64,000 bases of DNA from Rhizobiales bacterium 62-17 (GTDB taxonomy: Bacteria; Pseudomonadota; Alphaproteobacteria; Rhizobiales; Beijerinckiaceae): contig MKVW01000006.1 of the NCBI GenBank assembly GCA_001898965.1, positions 174,882 to 238,881 on the forward strand, read 5' to 3'. The position numbers were made by a program, and so were the translations under genes. The notes under the pieces are model-generated. The model made no database searches and was not told the DNA's origin. It worked only from the letters and a program-made list of their open reading frames with translations. Below are positions 40,622-49,187 of the stretch, in pieces; position 1 is the stretch's first letter, and every line of letters starts with the position of its first letter.

Positions 40622-42015
40622 CATTTGCCTGGCGCAGTCCACGCTCTCTCAAATGGCGTCTGGTCATCCGTCTGGTTGTTTTTCAAACGATCATGCTGAC
40701 CGCGATTGTTATCCTTGCCGTGGGTGCCGTATGGACCACGGTACGGATCATTGATGGTTATGAGGATGGCTCCCTGGATGTATTAAGAGATGCCTTGGTG
40801 CGCGATGCGCAAGGGAATCTGGCTTTAAGTTCGACGTCGGACCTTGCCTTGCTGAGAACAGAAGCAAAGGATTTATGGTTTCTGATTCGAGACGAAGCGG
40901 GGAATACGCTTGCAGAAGGCGATGTACCGTCTGAATTCGCTCCTCTGGCTCGAAAGCTCGATCACATTGCTCAAGCGCGATTGAGCTGGAAACCGGGTAA
41001 TTCCGGTCGCCCCGACGGTCTCATCAAATGGACTGAAAGTGTTGCGGGCAAGGTTCAGATCATGACGGGAACGCAGGGGCGTATGTCTTTGAGCCGACTT
41101 GTCTCCGGCGTTTCCATCAGTTCTTTATACATTGGTTTGCCGGTGCTCGCCCTTATGACTTTGGCGACCGTTTTGGCGACACCCTTCGTGGTGCGCAAGG
41201 CCATGGCGGGCCTCAATCTCGTGGCGGCGCAAGCAGAGCGCGTGGATATAGATCAACGTGGTGTACAGCTCCCGGTCGATCAGGTCCCGAGTGAAATCGA
41301 ACCGCTGGTCAAGGCAGTCAATGATGCACTGGGAAGACTTGATAAAGGCTATGAACGTCATCAACGTTTTCTAGCTGACGCGGCGCATGAACTACGCACG
41401 CCCATTGCCATCCTTAGCACACGCATTGCCTCGCTTCCGGCCAGCTTGCAGAAGGCTCAACTTTTGGAGGATGCGACGCGTCTGTCTGTTTTGACAGGTC
41501 AGCTATTGGATTTGCAGAGATTAGGTCAGAAAGCGGACGATTTCGTTCAGCTTGATCTTGCTGCCTTGGTGCAGCGGGTCGTGATCGACTTGGCGCCGTT
41601 GGCCTTTGCTGCCGGCTATGAAATCGATTTTCAGGCCCGGGAGGGTCTGATCGATATTCTGGGGGATCAGACGGCGTTGGAGCGAGCTTTGACCAATTTG
41701 GTACAAAATGCCATCCAGCACGGAGGGCGGCGCGGAACAATCGTGGTGCGTGTCGGCAAAGCCCTTTCAGGAGAGGGAGAAGTCGAAGTTTGCGACGAAG
41801 GTGAAGGGATTCCGCCGGGAGAATCCGAACGGATTTTCGAGCCTTTTCATCGTTTGCGTCACGATGGCAAAGGTGCGGGGCTAGGCCTCAATCTGGTGCG
41901 TGAGATCGTACGTTTGCACGGCGGCCGTGTTTCGGCAACGAATGCTGCAAACGGTGGAGCCCGTCTGAACGTCGTTCTGCCATCCGCATTGGAGCGAAAA
42001 GGCGCAAGCATTTAA
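40618..42015 (+). CDS. Sensor histidine kinase (TctE/QseC-like)
   Basis: 465 residues with two membrane spans (about 20-42 and 168-190) enclosing a 125-residue periplasmic sensor, then a HAMP-like linker. The dimerisation helix carries DAAHELRTPIA with His257 as phosphoacceptor; the ATPase shows NLVQNAIQHGG (N box), DEGEGIPPGE (G1) and GAGLGLNLV (G2). It overlaps the response regulator by 4 bp. Ligand unknown. Confidence 0.9.
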   Translation: MTFAWRSPRSLKWRLVIRLVVFQTIMLTAIVILAVGAVWTTVRIIDGYEDGSLDVLRDALVRDAQGNLALSSTSDLALLRTEAKDLWFLIRDEAGNTLAEGDVPSEFAPLARKLDHIAQARLSWKPGNSGRPDGLIKWTESVAGKVQIMTGTQGRMSLSRLVSGVSISSLYIGLPVLALMTLATVLATPFVVRKAMAGLNLVAAQAERVDIDQRGVQLPVDQVPSEIEPLVKAVNDALGRLDKGYERHQRFLADAAHELRTPIAILSTRIASLPASLQKAQLLEDATRLSVLTGQLLDLQRLGQKADDFVQLDLAALVQRVVIDLAPLAFAAGYEIDFQAREGLIDILGDQTALERALTNLVQNAIQHGGRRGTIVVRVGKALSGEGEVEVCDEGEGIPPGESERIFEPFHRLRHDGKGAGLGLNLVREIVRLHGGRVSATNAANGGARLNVVLPSALERKGASI

Positions 42016-42226
42016 CGTATGCGCGCGATCTTGTCAGTCGAGATGCTTGCCATCAGCCAGCAAGTCATGGCGCTAGGGAGCGTTTGTTGCTGGAGACCAT
42101 GTTTCTGCGTCTGAATTTGCTTATAAAAGGAGAGGGGCCGAAGGTGGTGGCTGCATCGTCAGAACTTCGACTTCGATGCTATGACCGACATGTCTGCGGT
42201 TTTGCTGCCGAGTGAAGTCAGTTCGA

Positions 42227-42619
42227 CTAGTCCGTTTTTAAATCGACGGCAATCTTCGACTGGCCTTCGGTGATGCGCTGCGCCCAGTCCTGAAGCTGTT
42301 TCATGCTGGAGTCGCCGCTGATCTGTAGTTTGCCCGCGCGGATGGGCTCCCGGACGACAGGACTGATGACGGGGATGCCGTCAATACTGACAGTAATCTG
42401 CTTACCGACAAGATCACTCGTCCATACGCCAAAGGCCGTCCGGCTATCTGGGGTCAGCTCGAGATTGAGCACCGGAAGCCCCGTTCCAGGATCGATGGTC
42501 GCTTGCGCTTTCGTTACCGACAGAGACAGAGGATCGGCGAAGACTGAGGCCGTTGCGGCTCCGATCCATGCGCCGATGGCGAGGGCGAAGTGAAGCCGCA
42601 TATTTCGATTTCGGTACAT
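42227..42619 (-). CDS. Exported stand-alone SecD P1-head-like domain protein
   Basis: 130 residues from the ATG at 42619 (or 42601). After a signal peptide (LHFALAIGAWIGAATASVFA) the mature part matches the SecDF P1 head fold: LPVLNLELTPDSRTAFGVWTSDLVGKQITVSIDGIPVISPVVREPIRAGKLQISGDSS. Stand-alone copies without the membrane channel cannot replace SecD and have no established role. It lies 44 bp downstream of a DoxX-type gene and probably shares its message. Confidence 0.75.
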   Translation of the reverse strand: MYRNRNMRLHFALAIGAWIGAATASVFADPLSLSVTKAQATIDPGTGLPVLNLELTPDSRTAFGVWTSDLVGKQITVSIDGIPVISPVVREPIRAGKLQISGDSSMKQLQDWAQRITEGQSKIAVDLKTD

Positions 42620-42663
42620 TAGAAGTCCAATGCGGTTTGGGAAAGAGATGGTCTGAGGGGTGC

Positions 42664-43041
42664 CTACGGAAGCCCCAGCGTGCGGTTCTTGGCGAGCGAC
42701 CAAGCGCCGGCGCCGACAGCGGCGAGAACGAAGAACCCGCCCGCCATCACCAGATGGTCGAGGAAAGCCGTTCTGTTTCCGAAGTGGACGAGATAGCCTG
42801 TCGCTAGACACCAGAGCGCCAGCAGAATGCTCGTGGAACGCAGGGCAAAGCCACCGACAATCGCGAGTCCGCCTATGACCTCACAGATGCCAACGAGATA
42901 AGCAAGGACTAATGGCGATGGCAGCCCCATTCTGGCGAGATTGCCGGAAAAGGCGGCGGCGCCGGTCAATTTGAGCGCGCCCCAAATGATAAAGGGGACG
43001 CCCAACAGCAGGCGTCCGAGCAACAATCCGGCGTTGTTCAT
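42664..43041 (-). CDS. DoxX-family membrane protein
   Basis: 125 residues, four membrane spans. LLLGRLLLGVPFIIWGALKLTGAAAFSGNLARMGLPSPLVLAYLVGICEVIGGLAIVGG follows the DoxX pattern with the conserved Arg-Leu-Leu and the K of WGALKL. GGAG precedes the ATG at 43041. It differs from the tandem pair at 33940-34754, so is a third DoxX-type gene in the window. Confidence 0.88.
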   Translation of the reverse strand: MNNAGLLLGRLLLGVPFIIWGALKLTGAAAFSGNLARMGLPSPLVLAYLVGICEVIGGLAIVGGFALRSTSILLALWCLATGYLVHFGNRTAFLDHLVMAGGFFVLAAVGAGAWSLAKNRTLGLP

Positions 43042-43467
43042 CCAAGGTCTCCGTGGGGTTGGGCTCTCACCGCGCTGTACGTTGGATGGAAGGCGCTTGT
43101 GTTCAATTCAAGTCGGAAGCGATTGGCTGCAATCAAGTCACCGTGAGGAGTGGTCCGCTTTTACTGCTGCCGGAAATAGCCAGCTGAAACGAATAGATTT
43201 GGTGCGTTGCCAAGCGTGGGACGATAACGGTCGATCCGGCTCGTTCGTTCCAGGGCGCGGGCTGTTCGAGCATTGCGAATTTTGCATGCAGGGGCAGATC
43301 AAAATCGTCTTGTGCGGTGCAAAATTTGGACAATATTAGCGGCTATCGAGAATCGGCGCTAACTGTGCGCCAACACCACACCGTCTTTTACCGAACTTGT
43401 CCCGTCTCGTGGGTATGCGAGGCGAGAGCTGCTTCTGTCGTTCTCAATTGGACCCTTGGGACCTTTC
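43042..43467. other. Intergenic region without a convincing gene
   Basis: This 426-bp stretch between divergent genes has several short frames on both strands, none with a ribosome site or recognisable domain. It presumably holds the promoters for the DoxX gene and the Bcr-type exporter; I see no clear operator. A decayed gene cannot be excluded. Confidence 0.4.
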
Positions 43468-44667
43468 ATGCGCACTCATTTTGCTCGCAACGCTCTGACC
43501 CTAGGGCTCCTTTCGGCGATCGGTCCATTCGCGATCGACATGTATCTGCCAGCTTTGCCGACGCTGGGGGCCGATCTGAACGCGAGTACCTTCGGCGTGC
43601 AGATGACCTTGATGGCCTATTTCGTCGGCTTCGGCTTTACCCAGATCATTTACGGTCCGGTGTCGGACATGGTCGGCCGCAAGCCACCGCTTTACTTCGG
43701 TCTTGGAGTGTTTGCCGTGGCCACGCTGGGTGCAGCATTGGCGACCTCGATTGAATGGCTGATCGCATTCCGCGTCGTTCAAGGCATAGGTGCTGCTGCC
43801 GCGATGGTGATTCCGCGGGCCGTTATCCGCGATTTGCATACGGGCGTGGCGGCGGCGCAATTGATGTCGCTTGTCATGTTGGTCTTTAGCGTGTCGCCTA
43901 TTCTCGCACCGCTGGTCGGCAGCGCTTTGATCGTGCCTTTTGGCTGGCGTGCCGTTTTCTATGCTGTGGCAGTCACAGCGGTAATTGGTCTTGCTCTCGT
44001 TGCATTTTCCTTGCCCGAGACACGGCCGCCGAGTGAACGGGTTAAGGGTGGCATTGGTCCGGTGTTGTCGAGTTACGGATCTTTACTACGAGATTGGCAC
44101 TTCATGAGCCTGACGGTTATCGGTGCGCTCGGTATTTCAAGCTTCATGGTTTTCCTTGCGACATCGTCCTTCATTTATATCGATCACTTCGGTCTGACGC
44201 CGATGCTCTACAGCCTGACATTCTCGCTCAATGCCATAGGCTTCATCGGGGCTTCCCAATTCAGCGCTTTGCTAGGCCAACGTTTCGGCATGGGGCGTGT
44301 TATTCTAGGTGCTGTCAGTGCATTCGCCGCAATGGCGGTCTTGCATCTTCTGCTGGTTCTAACGGGCATCGACAACGTGGTGGTGCTCATCGTCATGCTG
44401 TTTTTGACCTTCGCCTTTCTCGGCTTGGTCATTCCGGCGAGCATGGTGATGTCGCTCGATCCTCATGGTCCGATTGCCGGCATGGCATCGGCTCTTGCTG
44501 GTACCTTGCAGATGGTTATTGCGGCAATCGTGATCGTGCTTGTCAGTTTGTTTTTCAATGGCACGGCATTGGCTATGGTGGCGGCGATCGCCCTGTGCGC
44601 CTTGGGCACTCTCGCGCTGGCGTGGATGAGCCTTGCTCCCAAAGCGGTGGCGGCACCAGCTGAATGA
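43468..44667 (+). CDS. Bcr/CflA-family MFS drug exporter
   Basis: 399 residues from the ATG at 43468; a TTG four codons earlier is less likely. Twelve membrane spans. GPFAIDMYLPALPTLGADLNAS is the characteristic TM1 start of Bcr/CflA exporters, YGPVSDMVGRKPPLYFGLGVF is the loop-2 motif A, and RVVQGIGAAAAMVIPRAVIRDL is motif C-like. It would export drugs or metabolites by proton antiport. No regulator gene is adjacent. Confidence 0.9.
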   Translation: MRTHFARNALTLGLLSAIGPFAIDMYLPALPTLGADLNASTFGVQMTLMAYFVGFGFTQIIYGPVSDMVGRKPPLYFGLGVFAVATLGAALATSIEWLIAFRVVQGIGAAAAMVIPRAVIRDLHTGVAAAQLMSLVMLVFSVSPILAPLVGSALIVPFGWRAVFYAVAVTAVIGLALVAFSLPETRPPSERVKGGIGPVLSSYGSLLRDWHFMSLTVIGALGISSFMVFLATSSFIYIDHFGLTPMLYSLTFSLNAIGFIGASQFSALLGQRFGMGRVILGAVSAFAAMAVLHLLLVLTGIDNVVVLIVMLFLTFAFLGLVIPASMVMSLDPHGPIAGMASALAGTLQMVIAAIVIVLVSLFFNGTALAMVAAIALCALGTLALAWMSLAPKAVAAPAE

Positions 44668-44688
44668 TAGGGTGTGACGACGAACGGG

Positions 44689-45252
44689 TTATGGCTTGAA
44701 CTGATCGCCGGGCGTCTTAAGTCGGTTGGTTTTCTGGGCCATTCTATAGTCGGTCGCTTGAACAAATGGCCAGACCGTGAAATCTCCCGCCGCTTCGAGG
44801 GCCCTCTGCGCGCGATCATTGCGGGCATGAGTGCGCCAATCAAGCCATAGAAGCAGGATGACGACCGGGACAGCCGCCATCCAGCCAAATTCGAAAAATG
44901 CGATCAAGGCGGCGACAATACCCACGGTGATGATGAAGCAGCCGAGGCCGCCCACACCAACGAAGTCGTATGGCGGCCATTGGTAAGGCAGATCACTGTC
45001 GGCGAAGAGTGCGAAACGGCTGAATGCTTCGCGACCCTCTGGTTTCAACGCATGGCGCCATGTTAGCGTATGCTCATATCGGTCGTCGTAAAATCGCCAG
45101 ATCATGCCCTTCAAAGCGGACAGCGCGGGATCTTCAGATCCGTTTGGCCATTGATCTTCGAATTGGTCATTGCTGATTTCGCCGTCGCGGAAGCGGCGGA
45201 TGAGGTTGGCAGCTAAGTCGCGTGCAGGGCGGTCAATCGGGGCGGTCATCAT
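44689..45252 (-). CDS. Membrane protein of unknown function
   Basis: 187 residues. The N-terminal 85 residues are soluble and charged (DLAANLIRRFRDGEISNDQFEDQWP), then two membrane spans at about 98-135 (GGLGCFIITVGIVAALIAFFEFGWMAAVPVVILLLWLDW), then a soluble tail. No family is known to me. The 10 bp between its start and the adjacent divergent region contain a ribosome site CGGTGG. Confidence 0.72.
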   Translation of the reverse strand: MMTAPIDRPARDLAANLIRRFRDGEISNDQFEDQWPNGSEDPALSALKGMIWRFYDDRYEHTLTWRHALKPEGREAFSRFALFADSDLPYQWPPYDFVGVGGLGCFIITVGIVAALIAFFEFGWMAAVPVVILLLWLDWRTHARNDRAQRALEAAGDFTVWPFVQATDYRMAQKTNRLKTPGDQFKP

Positions 45253-45340
45253 CCACCGATATAGCTTTCAAGATTGATCTTGTCGCGCTCATGCTGAGGC
45301 AGAAGTCTGGTGATGCGCATGAGCGGTCGGCTTGTTATTT

Positions 45341-45356
45341 TAAACTATACAGTTTA
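45341..45356. promoter_or_regulatory. Palindromic operator upstream of the ABM monooxygenase
   Basis: TAAACT-ATAC-AGTTTA is a perfect 6-bp inverted repeat in the 160-bp gap before the 45413 gene, of the TetR-operator type. No TetR gene is in the window. Confidence 0.5.
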
Positions 45357-45412
45357 CTTTTATCTTGTCAGGTTGGGGAGGGCCTGCCTGACGGTAAAGA
45401 ATGGAGGGATAA

Positions 45413-45748
45413 ATGCCGGTCACGTTACTCAACGTGTTCATCGTTCCTGAACATAAGGAAGAAGAGTTCCTGCAACATTGGCGCAGGACCACGGAGACTT
45501 TTCGCAAGAAAAAGGGCTTTATCGAAACGCATCTGCATCGCAATACGGGCGTCGGCAACCAGACGTTTCAGTTCATCAATATTGCGAAATGGGAAAGCGC
45601 GGAAGCCTGGCGGTCCACGCACGATGACTACAAGCCAACCGAATATACAATTGAAGGGGTGCGCGGGCATCCCGCCATATTCGAGTCCATCGTCAATATT
45701 CACTACGATGGCGATGAACCTCAGCCGAAGATGGATTGGTCTTGGTAG
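45413..45748 (+). CDS. Antibiotic-biosynthesis monooxygenase (ABM) domain protein
   Basis: 111 residues, a single dimeric alpha-beta barrel domain: VTLLNVFIVPEHKEEEFLQHWRRTTETFRKKKGFIETHLHRNTG and FQFINIAKWESAEAWRSTHDD are typical. Such proteins oxidise polycyclic aromatics, quinones or haem, or degrade signals. GGAGGG precedes the ATG. A TetR-type palindrome upstream suggests inducible expression. It is the last chromosomal gene before the prophage repressor, which converges with it 10 bp away. Confidence 0.85.
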   Translation: MPVTLLNVFIVPEHKEEEFLQHWRRTTETFRKKKGFIETHLHRNTGVGNQTFQFINIAKWESAEAWRSTHDDYKPTEYTIEGVRGHPAIFESIVNIHYDGDEPQPKMDWSW

Positions 45749-45758
45749 CCGATGCTTG

Positions 45759-46457
45759 CTAGCGCCGCTTCAAGGAGGCACCTGTTGCCTTTTTGATCAG
45801 ACGAATCTTCTCGCGTGGGGAGAGCCGTTGCCAATGGCCAGCACGAACGACGAGATGGACACGTGAGACCCATTCGAGTTTGACGCCGCGAATAGGCGGA
45901 GCGTTGTAGCTTTCCAGGTCGAACGTGCCCTTCTTCTGTCCTTGCAGAATGCGCTTGAGATAGCGCTTGCCGTCGGAGGTACGTACCGCAGCTTCCCAGC
46001 CAACGATCTCCGTCGTGCTCGAGGGCTCGCCCCAGCAGATGACCACGTCGCCTGCATCATAGCGGGGGAACATGCTGTCACCCTCGACCTGGAGCGCCAC
46101 GGCCCCCTCAGGCACTGGTACCAACACGTCAATATCGTAAAGCCCGTCCGGTATCTGCTCATAGTCCGGCATGATCTCGGCGCCCGCGCCGACGAGGCCG
46201 GCGACCCGCACGATGGTTTTGGATGGGGGCGTGGGATCTTGGCGTGTTTCCACGTCATCCCATGACAGCTCATCGAGGGAGACACCCAAAAATTCCGCGA
46301 GTTTCATCACTTTGGGATATTCGGGGGTGGTTTCCCCTTTCTCCCATTGCGAAACCGCCTGCACCGAAACAGCCAATGCTTCGGCAACATCCTTCTGAAC
46401 AAGGCCGCGATCCTTGCGTAGGCGTCTCAAATGAGCGGAAAAATGACTCGCGTTCAT
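45759..46457 (-). CDS. Phage repressor, XRE helix-turn-helix plus S24 peptidase domain
   Basis: 232 residues from the ATG at 46457. Residues 7-62 are an XRE helix-turn-helix (LRRLRKDRGLVQKDVAEALAVSVQAVSQWEKGETTPEYPKVMKLAEFLGVSLDEL). The C-terminal LexA-like domain has the likely cleavage region VGAGAEI, catalytic Ser128 in EGDSMFPRYD and Lys168 in KRYLKRIL. This is the cI-type lysogeny switch, open to RecA-dependent self-cleavage. It represses the rightward early operon through the operators just upstream. Confidence 0.9.
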   Translation of the reverse strand: MNASHFSAHLRRLRKDRGLVQKDVAEALAVSVQAVSQWEKGETTPEYPKVMKLAEFLGVSLDELSWDDVETRQDPTPPSKTIVRVAGLVGAGAEIMPDYEQIPDGLYDIDVLVPVPEGAVALQVEGDSMFPRYDAGDVVICWGEPSSTTEIVGWEAAVRTSDGKRYLKRILQGQKKGTFDLESYNAPPIRGVKLEWVSRVHLVVRAGHWQRLSPREKIRLIKKATGASLKRR

Positions 46458-46475
46458 AGATGCGATTGTAAAGCG

Positions 46476-46530
46476 TAACTTGAAAAAGAAAAGCAAGTTA
46501 TTCTTGACTTTTGAATCAAGTTCAGCTTGA
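46476..46530. promoter_or_regulatory. Prophage immunity operators and early promoter
   Basis: TAACTTG-N11-CAAGTTA (46476-46482 and 46494-46500), CTTGA-N8-TCAAG (46503-46520) and TCAAG-N5-CTTGA (46516-46530) share the CTTGA/TCAAG half-site and lie between the repressor and the early operon. TTGACT at 46504-46509 is a possible -35 for the rightward promoter, overlapped by the second site. Confidence 0.65.
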
Positions 46531-46679
46531 ATGTGGTTATGGACGGGTAGCTACTCGAATCTTTCTCGATAAGGCCCGACCCGCCAAAGGCGGTCCGCCC
46601 GACGACCAAACCTAACAGCAACGACAATAGCGACGCGGAAGCGGCGCACGGACCGGCTTTGCCGGCGAGTGGAGGCAGC

Positions 46680-46964
46680 ATGTTTACCCACGATCTGCGC
46701 TATGAGGACGCCTATCACGACCCGGGCCGAGCCCGAGCGGGTGATGGCGATCTTGTGACCATCAGCGGCTGGGGCTGCGGCGAAGATATTCGCCCTAGCG
46801 ACTACCTTTTGATCGCCGATGATGGTCCGGGTCTGCGCTACAAAGTGGTGCGTATTACCAGCCGTTTTGCTCGCGGCTTGTTCTTTTGGACTGCGGCTTG
46901 TGTGCCCGCAGGCGTGTCCGAAGCCAATTCTGTGGGAGCTTCTTTGCGCCGGGCGATGCCATGA
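46680..46964 (+). CDS. Small early phage protein, unknown function
   Basis: 94 residues starting MFTHDLRYEDAYHDPGRARAG after a perfect GGAGG ribosome site. It contains a compact beta-rich stretch GDGDLVTISGWGCGEDIRPSDYLLIADDGPGLRYKVVRITSRF. It is the first gene of the rightward operon and its last bases overlap the GcrA start. No family recognised. Confidence 0.75.
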   Translation: MFTHDLRYEDAYHDPGRARAGDGDLVTISGWGCGEDIRPSDYLLIADDGPGLRYKVVRITSRFARGLFFWTAACVPAGVSEANSVGASLRRAMP

Positions 46965-47464
46965 GTGCGCCAATCAGCGCCCGTTGGAGGGCCGAGGACG
47001 ATGCTGTTCTACGTTCACTCTGGGCCGAACATGTGCCGACGGCAGATATCGCGATGCGGCTTGGTTGCAGCCGCAATGCAGTGATCGGTCGGGCTAACCG
47101 GCTGTCTCTTCCAGCACGCCGGGCGTCGAGCAGGGTCGGTGCGACGCAGGGATCGCACGAGAATGTTAAGACGCGACCACGCATTCCGATCATCATTGCC
47201 AAACCACGTCGTGTGGAAGACGTCCTTCTTACTCCGCCAGAGACAGAAGCAAGAGCGGGAACAACACGCTGGGCCGATATGGCGCCAGGCCAATGCCGCA
47301 ACATCATTGGCGAAGAGGAGTACGTCTTCGATCGTCTGGTTTGTGGCAATGTTGCGGAGCTTGGCTCTTCCTATTGTCCGGCATGCCGATCGCGCATGTG
47401 GTGTACGCCCGACCAGGTTTTGGCGCGTCTTAAGCGGACATATCGAGGCGGAGGTGCCGCATGA
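46961..47464 (+). CDS. GcrA-family cell-cycle regulator, phage-borne
   Basis: 167 residues from the ATG at 46961, overlapping the previous stop (ATGA). SARWRAEDDAVLRSLWAEHVPTADIAMRLGCSRNAVIGRANRLSLPAR is the GcrA DNA-binding helix-turn-helix, and QCRNIIGEEEYVFDRLVCGNVAELGSSYCPACRSRMW is the C-terminal Cys-containing GcrA domain that contacts sigma-70. GcrA proteins activate promoters, some with methylated GANTC sites. A phage copy could redirect host transcription or control phage late genes. Confidence 0.9.
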   Translation: MSAPISARWRAEDDAVLRSLWAEHVPTADIAMRLGCSRNAVIGRANRLSLPARRASSRVGATQGSHENVKTRPRIPIIIAKPRRVEDVLLTPPETEARAGTTRWADMAPGQCRNIIGEEEYVFDRLVCGNVAELGSSYCPACRSRMWCTPDQVLARLKRTYRGGGAA

Positions 47465-47718
47465 ACGAGTACTTCGGTCTTCGTCCATCCAAACTTCCAT
47501 TCAAGCGTCCATCCTTCTCCGTGCAACCAGTGATGCGAGACGGGCGATGGATGATGGTGCGTATCGAGAAGAGGGCCATTCCACGCGAAACAAAGCAGGA
47601 CGCTGAACCTCTCGTTCCGACTTCCATATCCGCTCGACAATCCATCGGGCCTCTCGCGAAGGACGTGATGCATTTATTGCGCACGAGACCAAGCGCACTT
47701 TGGAGCAATAAAAGATGA
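47461..47718 (+). CDS. Small phage protein, unknown
   Basis: 85 residues, MNEYFGLRPSKLPFKRPSFS, basic and without a recognised domain. ATG overlaps the GcrA stop by 4 bp and its own stop overlaps the next start, so it is tightly coupled in the early operon. Confidence 0.65.
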   Translation: MNEYFGLRPSKLPFKRPSFSVQPVMRDGRWMMVRIEKRAIPRETKQDAEPLVPTSISARQSIGPLAKDVMHLLRTRPSALWSNKR

Positions 47719-48098
47719 TGGATCAGCAAATATCGCAGTCGGGTATGGGGCCAAGCGGAATCGCGGATAGCCCAATATCGCGGCGCTGGCCTGCGCGACG
47801 TATTGCCTGGGCAAGCTTTCTTTGCGGCCAAGGGGTTTCTTATGAGGCGATCGCCGCGGACCCTTGGATTTGCTCGTCAACAGCGTCGGTTCGTCGACAA
47901 CTGAACCGACTTGGCGTGCGAATACGCGATGTTGCCAATGGGGACATTCGTTTCAACGTTTCTCGGCTGACGCTTGGCACATTTGACGCAGCCGCGGCTC
48001 GTCGTGGAGTGACCCACACTGAATTGATACGTCGCACTGTCGAGATCCTTGGCCGTGATGCCGCTTTGCTGGACAATGTGCTCGATGATCAAAACTAA
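47715..48098 (+). CDS. Phage protein, possible DNA-binding, unknown family
   Basis: 127 residues. RRWPARRIAWASFLCGQGVSYEAIAADPWICSSTASVRRQLNRLGVRIRDV has the look of a helix-turn-helix, followed by a short helical tail (THTELIRRTVEILGRDAALLDNVL). ATG at 47715 overlaps the previous stop. Assignment as regulator is a guess. Confidence 0.65.
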   Translation: MMDQQISQSGMGPSGIADSPISRRWPARRIAWASFLCGQGVSYEAIAADPWICSSTASVRRQLNRLGVRIRDVANGDIRFNVSRLTLGTFDAAAARRGVTHTELIRRTVEILGRDAALLDNVLDDQN

Positions 48099-48107
48099 GG
48101 AGACGAT

Positions 48108-48641
48108 ATGCGTACCTATTCTACGATCGAATTGGACGGCCTCCGTGTTAACAGTCTTGAGCGTCCGTATCTTGCGCATAACGAGCCGATTCCGGAATTG
48201 TGGACATCTGATCATCTATCGCGTCGGCTTGTCGAAGCGTTCACCGTTTTACGCCGTTTGCCTCGGGTGAAAGGGCCGCGTGCGCCGGGCAATCATGGAC
48301 CAGCTTATATGCATGATTGGGCTGACCGCTTGGCTCAGGTGGAAGATCCTGAAATTCTGAAGGAACATCAAGCGGAGCAGAATCGTGACCGCTCTCAACC
48401 CTCTGCGCTGGACATTCAGCACATGGATCAGTGCAATGAATTTTTACGTGCCTTTCGCGATCAGGATGAACTTGGCGCATTGGTTCTCGCGCGTTGGGCA
48501 TTGGCGAGCGCTTTTGGTCAGTCCGTCGCTAAAAAAGCCAAAGAGATGGGAATGGCGAAAAGCTCTTTCTATGCCCGTCGGGAGGGTGGATTGAAGACCT
48601 GTGCCGCTATGTTGAACCGGCGCGGCATCAGCGTGTTTTAG
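48108..48641 (+). CDS. Phage protein, DUF6362-like (tentative)
   Basis: 177 residues with AAGGAGACG before the ATG. ELWTSDHLSRRLVEAFTVLRRLPRVKGPRAPGNHGPAYMHDWADRLAQ resembles a family of small phage proteins of unknown function; the C-terminal AFGQSVAKKAKEMGMAKSSFYARREGGLKTCAAML looks like a helix-turn-helix. This ends the first early operon. The family name is from memory and uncertain. Confidence 0.6.
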   Translation: MRTYSTIELDGLRVNSLERPYLAHNEPIPELWTSDHLSRRLVEAFTVLRRLPRVKGPRAPGNHGPAYMHDWADRLAQVEDPEILKEHQAEQNRDRSQPSALDIQHMDQCNEFLRAFRDQDELGALVLARWALASAFGQSVAKKAKEMGMAKSSFYARREGGLKTCAAMLNRRGISVF

Positions 48642-48692
48642 GGAGGCGCCTTCGGAGGGGGCTTTGTTTGCTGTTGGGGCCGGAGCTAGATT

Positions 48693-49187
48693 ATGCTGGC
48701 TACTCGGCCTCAGCTTAATTGGACCGCCGAACCTATGAAAAGCCCGCCCATATCTGCTGAGGTCGCTGCCGTTTTTCGAAATTATCCGCCGTCGATCAGA
48801 ACGTGTTTGATCGAAGTCCGGCAGTTGATTTTTTCCGTGGCGGCCTCGACGGAAGAAATTGGTCCCCTTTCTGAAACCTTGAAGTGGGGCGAGCCAGCTT
48901 ATCTCACTGAGGTATCAAAAAGCGGTAGCACTATCCGCCTTGGTCGTATTTCAGGGCAGCCGAATCTGTGTGCCATCTATTTCAATTGCAAAACCACTTT
49001 GTTGGACAGCTTTCGCGCCCAGTTTGCTGATGTGCTAACTTTGTCTGGCGATAGGGCGATTATTTTGGATCCTGATCGGGCTCTGCCGCGCGCGCCACTT
49101 CAAATATGTCTCTTGATGGCGTTGACCTACCACCGCGCCAAGCAGCTTGCGATCAAGAAGCGAGCGAGGCAGAGGAACGCCCGTTAG
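48693..49187 (+). CDS. DUF1801-domain protein (cargo gene)
   Basis: 164 residues. PPSIRTCLIEVRQLIFSVAASTEEIGPLSETLKWGEPAYLTEVSKSGSTIRLGRISGQPNLCAIYFNCKTTLLDSF is the DUF1801/YdhG pattern, normally a chromosomal house protein. GGAG precedes the ATG at 48693. It sits between early and packaging genes of the prophage, where its function cannot be phage-structural. Confidence 0.8.
   Translation: MLATRPQLNWTAEPMKSPPISAEVAAVFRNYPPSIRTCLIEVRQLIFSVAASTEEIGPLSETLKWGEPAYLTEVSKSGSTIRLGRISGQPNLCAIYFNCKTTLLDSFRAQFADVLTLSGDRAIILDPDRALPRAPLQICLLMALTYHRAKQLAIKKRARQRNAR

Noticed and set aside
43133-43754. Frames in the gap before the Bcr-type exporter and opposite its start
   Set aside because: No recognisable domains or ribosome sites; overlap the exporter or intergenic DNA.
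45222-45866. Rightward frame across the ABM gene
   Set aside because: It covers the ABM gene in another frame and runs into the repressor; no domain support.
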